Origin: Pseudomonas soli
GTDB lineage: Bacteria > Pseudomonadota > Gammaproteobacteria > Pseudomonadales > Pseudomonadaceae
Length of the DNA stretch: 64,000 nt
Assembly: GCF_900110655.1 (NCBI RefSeq)
Contig: NZ_FOEQ01000012.1
Coordinates: 100,889 to 164,888, forward strand
Direction: 5' to 3'
Below are positions 56,172 to 64,000 of the stretch, piece by piece. A program made the translations under genes and the position numbers. Position 1 is the first letter of the stretch. Each line of letters begins with the position of its first letter. Below the pieces are notes generated by a model. That model was not told where the DNA came from, made no database searches, and worked only from the letters and a program-made list of their open reading frames with translations.

Positions 56172-56951
56172 GTGAACAAGTGGTGGATTCCTGCCGTGGC
56201 GGCAGTGACCGTTCTGCACGGCTGTGCCAGCGTCCCGCGTGGCAACATTCCGGTGGTCGATTCGAGCACCCGGGTCTCCAACAGCGAGCGCGTCTCGGCC
56301 AACCGCACGTCGGCCTATCCGACCAGCGGCGGCAGCAGCCAGGCCCAGTCATTGCCGGAAGACTCCGGCGTCACCGTGATGATCCCGCAGGGGACAGGCG
56401 GCGCGCCGATCCAGTCGTTCCCGGCAGGCACCGGGCCTGCGCCGATCAGCACCGGCCCGATCACCCCGGGCCCGGTCAGCAGCGGGCCGATCACGACCAA
56501 TCCCAACCCGATTGCCGACGAACCGTTCGACATCGCCTCGATGAGCAACCCGGCGCCGGTGACCAGTGCCCCGACTGGTATCCCGCGTGGCAACGCCTCC
56601 AGTGGCGGCCTGTCGGCCGATGAGCAGCTCGACGGCCCGGTGCTGGCCTTGCTCACCACTGCCCAGCAGCAGCAGGGTAGCGGCGACTTCAACGGCGCCG
56701 CGTCGAGCCTGGAGCGTGCCCAGCGCATTGCCCCGCGTGAGCCGCAGGTGCTGTTCCGCCTGGCCCAGGTGCGCCTGTCCCAGGGCGATGCGGCGCAGTC
56801 CGAGCAACTGGCGCGCCGTGCCCTGACCTACGCCAACGGTCGCCCAGACCTGCAGGCCCAGCTGTGGAACACCATCGCCCAGGCCCGTGAAAAGCAGGGT
56901 GACAGTGCAGGGGCGGCCCTGGCGCGGCAGAAGGCGCGGGTCAACCTGTGA
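56172..56951 (+). CDS. lpoP: TPR-containing lipoprotein activator of PBP1b
   Basis: 259 residues with a lipoprotein signal (lipobox LHGC, Cys18). A long Pro/Gly/Ser/Thr-rich disordered tether (about 25-150), able to span the periplasm, leads to C-terminal tetratricopeptide-like helices (about 155-255: LLTTAQQQQGSGDFNGAASS, then LFRLAQVRLSQGDAAQSEQL). P. aeruginosa LpoP, also directly downstream of the PBP1b gene, stimulates that synthase; order, lipobox and TPR all fit. GTG start. Its stop overlaps yqcC (TGATG). Confidence 0.88.
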   Translation: MNKWWIPAVAAVTVLHGCASVPRGNIPVVDSSTRVSNSERVSANRTSAYPTSGGSSQAQSLPEDSGVTVMIPQGTGGAPIQSFPAGTGPAPISTGPITPGPVSSGPITTNPNPIADEPFDIASMSNPAPVTSAPTGIPRGNASSGGLSADEQLDGPVLALLTTAQQQQGSGDFNGAASSLERAQRIAPREPQVLFRLAQVRLSQGDAAQSEQLARRALTYANGRPDLQAQLWNTIAQAREKQGDSAGAALARQKARVNL

Positions 56952-57280
56952 TGGAACAGCGCATTCTCGATATCGCCGACCAACTGCTGCTGATCGAGCA
57001 GGAGCTCAAGGTCCAGGGCTGGTGGAGCGACGCCACCCCCAGTGCCGAGGCGTTGGCCAGCGTGGAGCCGTTCGCGGTGGACCGCATGAGCTTCGAGCAG
57101 TGGCTGCAGTGGATCTTCCTGCCGCGCATGAAGCTGATCCTCGAGCACGGGCATCCGTTGCCCAACGCCTCGGGCATCCTGGTGATGGCCGAGACGGTGT
57201 TCGTCGACCGCCCGGAACAAAGCCGCGAGCTACGGCGTTTGCTCGCAACTTTCGACCAATTGATCGCGCCTTGCGCCTGA
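56951..57280 (+). CDS. yqcC: YqcC-family protein
   Basis: 109 residues, mostly helical. The family stretch is FEQWLQWIFLPRMKLILEHG (about residues 51-70), with ILDIADQLLLIEQELKVQGWW at the start and NASGILVMAETVF later. The function is unknown; in E. coli the gene is next to truC, and a pseudouridylation link has been suggested from that. Here it is translationally coupled to lpoP and is followed by a good terminator. Confidence 0.88.
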   Translation: MEQRILDIADQLLLIEQELKVQGWWSDATPSAEALASVEPFAVDRMSFEQWLQWIFLPRMKLILEHGHPLPNASGILVMAETVFVDRPEQSRELRRLLATFDQLIAPCA

Positions 57281-57299
57281 TTTCTACCGTTTTTCCTTC

Positions 57300-57326
57300 A
57301 AGGGCCGCAGATTGTGGCCCTTTTTT
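57300..57326 (+). terminator. Terminator of mrcB-lpoP-yqcC
   Basis: AAGGGCC / 9-base loop / GGCCCTT followed by TTTTA. Confidence 0.88.
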
Positions 57327-57422
57327 ATGGAAATCTTATTTTTCCTGCTGCTGCTCGCGCCATTAGTGGTGGTGAGAATTCATCTTGAAGAAAAATTGGC
57401 AATAATTTCTCTTGACTTGTGA
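57327..57422 (+). CDS. Possible branched-chain-residue-rich leader peptide before ilvI (31 codons)
   Basis: ATG at 57327, TGA at 57420-57422. Residues 3-16 read ILFFLLLLAPLVVV, with 10 Leu/Ile/Val codons in 14, followed by a charged part and ISLDL. That composition resembles attenuation leader peptides of ilv operons. Against it: the ATG lies in the U-tract of the yqcC terminator, has no ribosome-binding site, and lies upstream of the best promoter at 57412. It could also be a small membrane peptide or chance. Confidence 0.3.
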   Translation: MEILFFLLLLAPLVVVRIHLEEKLAIISLDL

Positions 57423-57440
57423 GCGCCGAATCACAAGAAT
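57412..57440 (+). promoter_or_regulatory. Candidate ilvIHC promoter and start of the long leader
   Basis: TTGACT, 17-base spacer, AAGAAT, preceded by an AT-rich stretch (57370-57410). This leaves a leader of about 240 bases to ilvI. The leader (57447-57687) contains a weakly coding-like frame from ATG 57492 to TAA 57631 and several short hairpins but no clear terminator. Confidence 0.5.
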
Positions 57441-57687
57441 CCAGATTCCGCTGTAGAGGGACTGCCAGAAGCAGACCCGCTAAGCAGATCATGAGGCGCA
57501 CACCCGCGCCGACTTGTAACACCCCGCAACGCGTTACCTCGCGCTGGGTGGGAAGGCCCGCAACACACCAGGGTATTCCCAATACTTGCTCAGTCAGTGC
57601 TGACGTTCGCTCATGCTCTGCTTGGCAGTAAACCTAATAAGACCCGCTCAGTGAGGGCGGTATTCTGGCGTTTTAGAGGTGAACAAC

Positions 57688-59412
57688 GTGGAGCTCTTAT
57701 CCGGCGCTGAAATGGTCGTCCGCTTTTTGCGCGACGAAGGCGTTAAGCACATCTACGGGTACCCTGGCGGTGCTCTCCTTCATGTTTACGATGCCTTGTT
57801 CAAGGAACCGGAAGTCCAGCACATCCTGGTTCGTCACGAGCAGGCTGCCACCCATATGGCGGACGGTTACGCCCGTGCCACCGGCAAGGCCGGCGTGGTA
57901 CTGGTGACTTCCGGCCCGGGCGCGACCAATGCCATCACCGGCATTGCCACCGCCTACATGGATTCCATCCCGATGGTCATCCTGTCTGGCCAGGTGCCCA
58001 GCACCATGGTCGGCACCGATGCGTTCCAGGAAACCGACATGATCGGTATCTCCCGGCCGATCGTGAAGCATAGCTTCATGGTCAAGCACGCCTCGGAAAT
58101 CCCCGAAGTCCTGAAAAAAGCCTTCTATCTGGCGCAGTCCGGCCGTCCCGGCCCGGTCGTGGTCGACATTCCAAAAGATATGACCAACCCGGCCGAGAAG
58201 TTCGAGTACATCTACCCGAAAAAGGTCAAGCTGCGTTCCTATAGTCCGGCCCTGCGCGGCCATTCCGGGCAGATCCGCAAGGCAGCCGAAATGCTCCTCG
58301 CGGCCAAGCGCCCGGTGGTCTACTCCGGTGGCGGCGTGATTCTCGGCGGTGGCTCCGAAGCCCTGACCGAAATCGCCAAGTCGTTGAACCTGCCGGTCAC
58401 CAACACCCTCATGGGCCTTGGTGGCTTCCCAGGCACCGACCGCCAGTTCCTCGGCATGCTCGGCATGCACGGCAGCTACACCGCCAACCTGGCCATGCAC
58501 AACGCCGACGTGATCTTCGCTGTCGGTGTGCGTTTCGACGACCGCGTGGTCAACGGTCCGGCCAAGTTCTGCCCGAACGCCAAGATCATCCACATCGACA
58601 TCGACCCGGCCTCGATCTCGAAGATGATCAAGGCCGACGTGCCGATCGTCGGTCCGGTCGAGAGCGTGTTGAGCGAAATGCTCGGCATCCTCAAGGAAAT
58701 CGGCGAGCAGCCCGACAAGGCTGCGCTCGATGCCTGGTGGAAGCAGATCGATGAATGGCGTGGCGACGGCGAGCTGTTCCCCTACGACAAGGGCGACGGC
58801 AACATCATCAAGCCGCAACAGGTCATCGAGACCCTGTGCGAAGTGACCAAGGGCGATGCCTTCGTCACCTCCGACGTGGGCCAGCACCAGATGTTCGCGG
58901 CGCAGTACTATCGCTTCAACAAACCCAACCGCTGGATCAACTCCGGTGGCCTGGGCACCATGGGCTTCGGTTTCCCGGCGGCCATGGGCATCAAGCTCAA
59001 CTTCCCCGACCAGGATGTGGCCTGCGTTACCGGTGAAGGCAGCATCCAGATGAACATCCAGGAGCTGTCCACCTGCATGCAGTACGGCCTGCCGGTGAAG
59101 ATCGTCAACCTGAACAACGGTGTGCTGGGCATGGTTCGCCAATGGCAGGACATGTCCTACAACGGTCGCCACTCGCATTCCTATGTCGAGTCGCTGCCGG
59201 ACTTCGTCAAGCTGGCCGAGGCCTATGGCCATGTGGGCATGCGCATCACCAGCCTGAAAGACCTCAAGCCGAAACTGGAAGAGGCTTTCGCGATGAAGGA
59301 CCGCCTGGTGTTCATCGACATCGCGGTCGACCGGACCGAGCACGTCTATCCGATGCAGATCAAGGACGGCTCGATGCGTGACATGTGGCTGAGCAAGACG
59401 GAGCGTACCTGA
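57688..59412 (+). CDS. ilvI: Acetolactate synthase, large (catalytic) subunit
   Basis: 574-residue thiamine-diphosphate enzyme for the first common step of valine, leucine and isoleucine synthesis. The activating Glu lies in LVRHEQAATHMADGYARATG. The FAD-binding middle domain follows, and the ThDP/Mg2+ motif is GEGSIQMNIQELST through NLNNGVLGMVRQWQ. The GTG at 57688 is chosen because AGAGGTG lies 6 bases upstream; the GTG at 57679 overlaps that site. ilvH starts one base after the stop. Confidence 0.96.
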   Translation: MELLSGAEMVVRFLRDEGVKHIYGYPGGALLHVYDALFKEPEVQHILVRHEQAATHMADGYARATGKAGVVLVTSGPGATNAITGIATAYMDSIPMVILSGQVPSTMVGTDAFQETDMIGISRPIVKHSFMVKHASEIPEVLKKAFYLAQSGRPGPVVVDIPKDMTNPAEKFEYIYPKKVKLRSYSPALRGHSGQIRKAAEMLLAAKRPVVYSGGGVILGGGSEALTEIAKSLNLPVTNTLMGLGGFPGTDRQFLGMLGMHGSYTANLAMHNADVIFAVGVRFDDRVVNGPAKFCPNAKIIHIDIDPASISKMIKADVPIVGPVESVLSEMLGILKEIGEQPDKAALDAWWKQIDEWRGDGELFPYDKGDGNIIKPQQVIETLCEVTKGDAFVTSDVGQHQMFAAQYYRFNKPNRWINSGGLGTMGFGFPAAMGIKLNFPDQDVACVTGEGSIQMNIQELSTCMQYGLPVKIVNLNNGVLGMVRQWQDMSYNGRHSHSYVESLPDFVKLAEAYGHVGMRITSLKDLKPKLEEAFAMKDRLVFIDIAVDRTEHVYPMQIKDGSMRDMWLSKTERT

Positions 59413-59413
59413 C

Positions 59414-59905
59414 ATGCGGCACATCATCTCCCTGCTGCTGGAAAACGAACCCGGTGCCTTGTCTCGCGTGGTCGGCTTGTTCTCCCAGCGCAACTACAAC
59501 ATTGAAAGCCTGACCGTGGCGCCGACCGAAGACCCGACCCTGTCGCGTCTGACGCTGACCACCGTTGGCCATGACGAAGTGATCGAACAGATCACCAAGA
59601 ACCTCAACAAGCTGGTCGAAGTGGTCAAGCTTGTCGACCTGTCGGAAAGCGCCCACATCGAGCGCGAACTGATGCTGGTCAAGGTCAAGGCCACGGGTGC
59701 CCAGCGCGCCGAGATCAAGCGCACCACGGATATCTTCCGTGGCCAGATCGTCGACGTGACCGCCAGCGTGTACACCGTGCAGCTGAGCGGCACCAGCGAC
59801 AAACTGGACAGCTTCATCCAGGCCATCGGCACCGCATCGATTCTCGAAACCGTGCGCAGTGGCGTCACCGGCATTGCCCGTGGCGACAAAGTGCTCAGCA
59901 TCTAA
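59414..59905 (+). CDS. ilvH: Acetolactate synthase, small (regulatory) subunit
   Basis: 163 residues. An N-terminal ACT domain (MRHIISLLLENEPGALSRVV, then NYNIESLTVAPTED) binds valine for feedback inhibition in the family, and the C-terminal half (about 80-163) activates the catalytic subunit. It is one base from ilvI and 54 bases from ilvC, so the three form the ilvIHC operon. Confidence 0.96.
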   Translation: MRHIISLLLENEPGALSRVVGLFSQRNYNIESLTVAPTEDPTLSRLTLTTVGHDEVIEQITKNLNKLVEVVKLVDLSESAHIERELMLVKVKATGAQRAEIKRTTDIFRGQIVDVTASVYTVQLSGTSDKLDSFIQAIGTASILETVRSGVTGIARGDKVLSI

Positions 59906-59959
59906 CTTCAAAAATAGCGATGGCTCCGCAGGGGCCGAGATATAACCAGGGGTATTTTC

Positions 59960-60976
59960 ATGAAAGTTTTCTACGACAAAGACTGCGACCTCTCCATCAT
60001 CCAGGGCAAGAAAGTCGCCATCATCGGCTACGGCTCCCAGGGTCACGCCCAGGCGTGCAACCTGAAGGACTCCGGTGTGGACGTTACCGTCGGTCTGCGT
60101 AAAGGTTCGGCTACCGTTGCCAAGGCTGAAGCCCACGGCCTGAAAGTGGCCGACGTGGCCAGCGCCGTCGCTGCCGCCGACCTGGTCATGATCCTGACCC
60201 CGGACGAGTTCCAGGGCCAGTTGTACAAGAACGAGATCGAGCCGAACATCAAGAAGGGCGCCACCCTGGCCTTCTCCCACGGCTTCTCGATCCACTACAA
60301 CCAGGTCGTGCCGCGTGCCGACCTCGACGTGATCATGATCGCGCCGAAGGCCCCGGGCCACACCGTGCGCTCCGAGTTCGTCAAAGGCGGCGGCATCCCT
60401 GACCTGATCGCCATCTACCAGGACGCTTCGGGCAACGCCAAGAACGTCGCCCTGTCCTACGCCGCTGGCGTCGGTGGCGGCCGTACCGGCATCATCGAAA
60501 CCACCTTCAAGGACGAGACCGAAACCGACCTGTTCGGTGAGCAGGCCGTTCTCTGCGGCGGTACCGTCGAGCTGGTCAAGGCCGGTTTCGAAACCCTGGT
60601 CGAAGCGGGCTACGCCCCGGAAATGGCCTACTTCGAGTGCCTGCACGAGCTGAAGCTGATCGTTGACCTCATGTACGAAGGCGGCATCGCCAACATGAAC
60701 TACTCGATCTCCAACAACGCCGAGTACGGTGAGTACGTCACCGGCCCTGAAGTCATCAACGAAGAATCCCGCAAGGCCATGCGCAACGCTCTGAAGCGCA
60801 TCCAGGACGGCGAGTACGCGAAGATGTTCATCAGCGAAGGCGCCACCAACTATCCTTCGATGACCGCCAAGCGCCGCAACAACGCCGCCCACGGCATCGA
60901 GATCATCGGCGAGCAGCTGCGTTCGATGATGCCGTGGATCTCGGCCAACAAGATCGTCGACAAGACCAAGAACTGA
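59960..60976 (+). CDS. ilvC: Ketol-acid reductoisomerase (NADP+), class I
   Basis: 338-residue short-form enzyme converting acetolactate to dihydroxy-isovalerate. The Rossmann loop is IIGYGSQGHAQACNLKDSG with downstream Arg and Ser residues (GLRKGSATV) that favour NADPH. The knotted C-terminal domain carries the Mg2+ ligands in ETFKDETETDLFGEQ and the later ECLHELK. The length is that of class I. A good terminator follows. Confidence 0.97.
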   Translation: MKVFYDKDCDLSIIQGKKVAIIGYGSQGHAQACNLKDSGVDVTVGLRKGSATVAKAEAHGLKVADVASAVAAADLVMILTPDEFQGQLYKNEIEPNIKKGATLAFSHGFSIHYNQVVPRADLDVIMIAPKAPGHTVRSEFVKGGGIPDLIAIYQDASGNAKNVALSYAAGVGGGRTGIIETTFKDETETDLFGEQAVLCGGTVELVKAGFETLVEAGYAPEMAYFECLHELKLIVDLMYEGGIANMNYSISNNAEYGEYVTGPEVINEESRKAMRNALKRIQDGEYAKMFISEGATNYPSMTAKRRNNAAHGIEIIGEQLRSMMPWISANKIVDKTKN

Positions 60977-60994
60977 GTCTTGCGTCGATAATGA

Positions 60995-61020
60995 AAAACG
61001 CGGCTTCGGCCGCGTTTTTT
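60995..61020 (+). terminator. Terminator of ilvIHC
   Basis: AAAACGCGGC / TTCG / GCCGCGTTTT followed by T. Confidence 0.93.
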
Positions 61021-61126
61021 CGTTTGCGCGGTCAGCTTCTGGTATAAAGCGACCAGTGGCTCGCTGTCAGAACCGTTTTGCAGAGCCCATGTCGAACATA
61101 TTCCACCCTGTTGCAAGGTACTTTTC

Positions 61127-61978
61127 ATGAGCGAACGTCCCGAAGAGCCGAACAAGCCCTCCGACGCCGAAAGCCTGCTACCTGTCGATGAGCACGTTGA
61201 AGAAGGCCACGACGCCGAAGGGCGCAAGGTGCGTCACCGCGGTATCTATCTGCTGCCCAACCTGTTCACCACCGCGAACCTGTTCGCCGGCTTCTATTCC
61301 ATCATCAGCTCGATGAGCGCGCAGAGCGCCCTGAGCGCGGGTGATCCACGCGAGGCGAGCAAGTACTTCGCCTTCGCCGCCATCGCCATCTTCGTCGCCA
61401 TGGTCCTCGACGGCCTCGACGGCCGCGTGGCGCGCATGACCAATACGCAAAGCGCCTTCGGTGCCGAGTACGACTCGCTGTCGGACATGGTCGCCTTCGG
61501 TGTGGCCCCGGCGCTGCTGGCGTTCGGCTGGGCCCTGGGCGACATGGGCAAGGTCGGCTGGATGGTCGCCTTCATCTATGTGGCCGGCGCTGCGCTGCGC
61601 CTGGCGCGCTTCAACACCCAGGTCGGCACCGCCGACAAACGTTACTTCATCGGCCTGGCCAGCCCGGCGGCGGCCGGCGTGGTGGCCGGTACCGTCTGGG
61701 CGTTCAGCGACTACGGCATCCAGGGTTCCAAGCTGTCGTTCCTGGTGGCGCTGCTGGTGGCGGCCGCCGGCATGCTGATGGTCAGCAACATCAAGTACAA
61801 CAGCTTCAAGGAGCTCGACCTCAAGGGCCGCGTGCCCTTTGTCGCGATCCTCGCCGTGGTGCTGGTGTTTGCCGTGGTGTTCAGCGATCCGCCGCGCATC
61901 CTGCTGCTGATCTTCCTCGCCTATGCTGCATCGGGGCCGATCCAGTTCCTGTTGCGGGCGCGCCGTCGCAAATCCTGA
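61127..61978 (+). CDS. pssA: CDP-diacylglycerol-serine O-phosphatidyltransferase
   Basis: 283-residue integral membrane CDP-alcohol phosphatidyltransferase making phosphatidylserine, the precursor of phosphatidylethanolamine. The catalytic motif D-x2-DG-x2-AR-x8-G-x3-D-x3-D is complete in LDGLDGRVAR...GAEYDSLSD (about residues 88-122). About eight hydrophobic helices follow an acidic N-terminal tail (residues 1-30). It is the multi-pass (type II) form, unlike the peripheral E. coli enzyme. Confidence 0.95.
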   Translation: MSERPEEPNKPSDAESLLPVDEHVEEGHDAEGRKVRHRGIYLLPNLFTTANLFAGFYSIISSMSAQSALSAGDPREASKYFAFAAIAIFVAMVLDGLDGRVARMTNTQSAFGAEYDSLSDMVAFGVAPALLAFGWALGDMGKVGWMVAFIYVAGAALRLARFNTQVGTADKRYFIGLASPAAAGVVAGTVWAFSDYGIQGSKLSFLVALLVAAAGMLMVSNIKYNSFKELDLKGRVPFVAILAVVLVFAVVFSDPPRILLLIFLAYAASGPIQFLLRARRRKS

Positions 61979-62055
61979 CAAGGATTTAATCGCGGAATAA
62001 CCTGCCGGCTCCATAGTCTTACGTGTACATCAGTTACCCGTACTGTGGAGCCGCC

Positions 62056-63069
62056 ATGCTCATCAAGCTTCCCCGATCCAGCGACTGCAAGTCGTCCGAG
62101 ATCACCCCCGAAAGTTTCTACCTCTCCCGTCGCAAGCTGCTGGGCGCCAGCCTTGCAGGTGCAGCCCTGGGCGCCTTGCCCCGGTTGGGCGCCGCGGCGG
62201 AGGTTTCCCGCTATGCCGATGTCGAGGCGGGCAGCGCGCCAGGCTGGTTCAGTGACAAGCTCGGCGCCACGCGCTGGCAGGCGGTCACCGTCAGCGGCGA
62301 AGCCATCACGCCGTTCAAGGACGCGACCCACTACAACAACTTCTATGAGTTCGGGCCCGACAAGGGCGACCCGGCGGCCAATGCCGGCAGCCTGAAGACC
62401 GAGCCGTGGAGCCTGGTGGTCGATGGCGAAGTGGCCAAGCCCGGGCGTTATGCGCTGGAAGACTTTGTCAAACCGTACCAGCTCGAGGAGCGCATCTATC
62501 GCCTGCGCTGTGTGGAGGCCTGGTCGATGGTGATTCCCTGGCTGGGCTTCCCGTTGGCCGAGGTACTCAAGCAGGTCGAGCCAACCTCCAAGGCGCGCTA
62601 TATCCGTTTCGAAACCCTGGAAGACCCCAAGCGCATGCCTGGGCAGCGCTCCGGCTTCGCCCTGATCGACTGGCCCTATGTGGAAGGGCTGCGTCTGGAT
62701 GAGGCGATGAACCCGCTGGCGATCCTGGCGGTGGGCATGTATGGCCGTGAACTGCCCAACCAAAACGGCGCGCCGCTGCGCCTGGTGGTGCCCTGGAAGT
62801 ACGGCTTCAAGAGCATCAAGTCGATCGTGCGCATCAGCCTGGTGGCAGAACAACCTGCGACTACCTGGCAGGGGTTGGCGCCGGACGAGTACGGCTTCTA
62901 TGCCAACGTCAACCCGACGGTGGACCACCCGCGCTGGACCCAGGCCCGCGAGCGGCGCCTGCCCAGCGGGCTGTTCAGCCCCAATGTGCGCGATACGCTG
63001 ATGTTCAACGGCTATGCCGATGAAGTGGCGTCGCTGTATACCGGCCTCGACCTGCGGAAGAACTATTGA
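62056..63069 (+). CDS. msrP: Periplasmic protein-methionine-sulfoxide reductase, molybdopterin subunit
   Basis: 337 residues (formerly YedY). A twin-arginine signal (SRRKLLG, residues 24-30, then an Ala/Gly-rich core to about 47) exports it folded with its molybdenum cofactor. The Mo-ligating Cys152 is in RLRCVEAWSM. It repairs oxidised methionines in envelope proteins using electrons from MsrQ. ATG at 62056 (MLIKLPRSS) is chosen over an in-frame upstream start at 62023. Its stop overlaps msrQ (TGATG). Confidence 0.96.
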   Translation: MLIKLPRSSDCKSSEITPESFYLSRRKLLGASLAGAALGALPRLGAAAEVSRYADVEAGSAPGWFSDKLGATRWQAVTVSGEAITPFKDATHYNNFYEFGPDKGDPAANAGSLKTEPWSLVVDGEVAKPGRYALEDFVKPYQLEERIYRLRCVEAWSMVIPWLGFPLAEVLKQVEPTSKARYIRFETLEDPKRMPGQRSGFALIDWPYVEGLRLDEAMNPLAILAVGMYGRELPNQNGAPLRLVVPWKYGFKSIKSIVRISLVAEQPATTWQGLAPDEYGFYANVNPTVDHPRWTQARERRLPSGLFSPNVRDTLMFNGYADEVASLYTGLDLRKNY

Positions 63070-63677
63070 TGCGCTATCCGTGGCTGCGCCTGGCGATCTT
63101 CGTGATCGGGTGCCTGTTTCCCGTGTGGTGGTTGTATGAGGCAGCCATGGGGCTGCTCGGCCCGGATCCGGGAAAGATCATGGTGGATCGCCTTGGCCTG
63201 GGGGCACTGGTGTTCCTGTTGATTACCCTGAGCATGACACCGCTGCAGCGGTTGACGGGGTGGGCGGGGTGGATCGTCGTGCGGCGCCAGCTGGGGCTGT
63301 GGTGCTTTGCTTATATAGTGCTGCACCTGACGGCGTACCTGGTGTTCATCCTGGGGCTGGACTGGGGGCAGTTCGGCGTTGAGCTGCGCAAGCGGCCCTA
63401 CATCATTGTCGGTGCATTGGGTTTTCTTGGCTTGCTGGCGCTGGCGGTCACGTCCAACCGGTATAGCCAGCGCCGCCTTGGGGCGCGGTGGAAGAAGCTG
63501 CACCGGCTGGTCTATGTGATTCTCGGGCTTGGGCTGCTGCACTTCCTGTGGATCGTACGCTCGGACCTGAAGGAGTGGGCGGTGTATGCCGCTATCGGGG
63601 TGTTTCTGCTGGTGTTGCGTATACCCCCGGTGTGGCGGCGTGTTCCACGGCTGGTGGGGCGGGGGAGGGCGGCCTGA
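63069..63677 (+). CDS. msrQ: Haem-binding membrane subunit of MsrPQ
   Basis: 202 residues (formerly YedZ), ferric-reductase-like family with about six transmembrane helices. His residues in helices (AYIVLHLTAY, WKKLHRLVY and LGLLHFLW) are the expected b-haem ligands. It carries electrons from the quinone pool or cytosolic flavin to MsrP. ATG at 63069 overlaps the msrP stop; no terminator is evident before the rRNA promoter region. Confidence 0.95.
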   Translation: MRYPWLRLAIFVIGCLFPVWWLYEAAMGLLGPDPGKIMVDRLGLGALVFLLITLSMTPLQRLTGWAGWIVVRRQLGLWCFAYIVLHLTAYLVFILGLDWGQFGVELRKRPYIIVGALGFLGLLALAVTSNRYSQRRLGARWKKLHRLVYVILGLGLLHFLWIVRSDLKEWAVYAAIGVFLLVLRIPPVWRRVPRLVGRGRAA

Positions 63678-63697
63678 AATCTTTCTTTAATAAAAGG

Positions 63698-63725
63698 TTG
63701 ACGCCCTCTCAGATCCCCTTATAAT
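63698..63725 (+). promoter_or_regulatory. rRNA-operon promoter P1
   Basis: TTGACG, 16-base spacer, TATAAT, then the GC-rich discriminator GCGCCCC. Confidence 0.8.
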
Positions 63726-63841
63726 GCGCCCCACTTCCAGCGACATCGGAACGAAAAACTCCTTGAATATCAATGAGTTGATCGATCAAGAGGGTTGCGG
63801 AGGTGCTTCGGTCGTCAGATCGGCAGCGGTGAAAAAGGCAG

Positions 63842-63869
63842 TTGACAGCAGGTTGTAACGCTGTATGAT
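63842..63869 (+). promoter_or_regulatory. rRNA-operon promoter P2
   Basis: TTGACA, 16-base spacer, TATGAT, then TCGCCTCCCGC. Confidence 0.8.
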
Positions 63870-63951
63870 TCGCCTCCCGCTACGAGAGATCGCAGCGAGT
63901 CAAGTGTTTGAAGTTGAACGGGTTTCTCGCAAAATACTTCAAAATAAACGC

Positions 63952-63979
63952 TTGACAGCCAATGAGGAAAGCGTAGAAT
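63952..63979 (+). promoter_or_regulatory. rRNA-operon promoter P3
   Basis: TTGACA, 16-base spacer, TAGAAT, then GCGCGCCTCGG, a stringent-type discriminator. The 323 bases 63678-64000 hold no protein gene; the 16S rRNA gene should begin beyond the window. Confidence 0.85.
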
Positions 63980-64000
63980 GCGCGCCTCGGTTGAGACGAA

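Noticed and set aside
57492..57631. 46-codon ORF in the ilv leader
   Set aside because: No Shine-Dalgarno, unremarkable codon use and no enrichment in branched-chain residues.
57697..59493. 598-codon minus-strand frame opposite ilvI
   Set aside because: Antisense shadow of ilvI/ilvH with His/Asp-rich composition.

Overview
The window is a piece of a GC-rich Pseudomonas chromosome, most likely from the P. putida group. The evidence is the protein sequences, the gene order (dnaJ-dapB-carAB-greA, then rlmE-ftsH-folP-glmM-tpiA-secG, then tRNA-rimP-nusA-infB-rbfA-truB-rpsO-pnp, then pgi-panCB-folK-pcnB-crcZ-cbrBA-gluQ-dksA, then ilvIHC-pssA-msrPQ) and intergenic inverted repeats of the P. putida REP type (core GGCAAGCC..GCTCCCAC). 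Most of it is conserved core genome. I see no prophage, insertion sequence, integron or CRISPR array.

1-23 kb (+ strand) is housekeeping: lysine and pyrimidine/arginine precursor synthesis (dapB, carA, carB) with greA; ribosome and membrane quality control (yhbY, rlmE, ftsH); folate, cell-wall sugar and glycolysis genes (folP, glmM, tpiA); secG; tRNA-Leu(GAG) and tRNA-fMet; and the translation/transcription block rimP-nusA-infB-rbfA-truB-rpsO-pnp.

23-30 kb is the most accessory-like part. It holds a secreted BON protein behind a sigma-54 promoter, a divergent ABM monooxygenase/VOC pair around a TTGTATACAA palindrome, a very large AsmA-like (DUF748) protein, an MpaB-type oxygenase, and an ArsR regulator with an oxidoreductase and a second ABM protein. 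Three matching operator palindromes tie the regulator to the oxidoreductase.

30-45 kb (- strand) has acs, pgi, panB-panC, pcnB-folK and the carbon-control locus. That locus is a 58-codon ORF (cbrX-like) overlapping cbrA, then the sensor kinase cbrA, the sigma-54 activator cbrB, and the Crc/Hfq-titrating RNA crcZ with its sigma-54 promoter and a TGTTAC-N14-GTAACA activator site. gluQ and dksA follow.

45-51 kb has an aminotransferase, sfsA, a Rieske protein and a haem-uptake operon (phuTUVW/hmuTUV). Directly next to it is a convergent Fur-controlled small RNA, recognised as PrrF. 51-57 kb has small proteins, a two-domain kinase-like ATPase, and PBP1b (mrcB) with its TPR lipoprotein activator (lpoP) and yqcC. 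57-63.7 kb has the ilvIHC operon behind a long leader, then pssA and the msrPQ methionine sulfoxide repair system. The last 300 bases hold three stacked strong promoters typical of a ribosomal RNA operon whose 16S gene must start just beyond the window.
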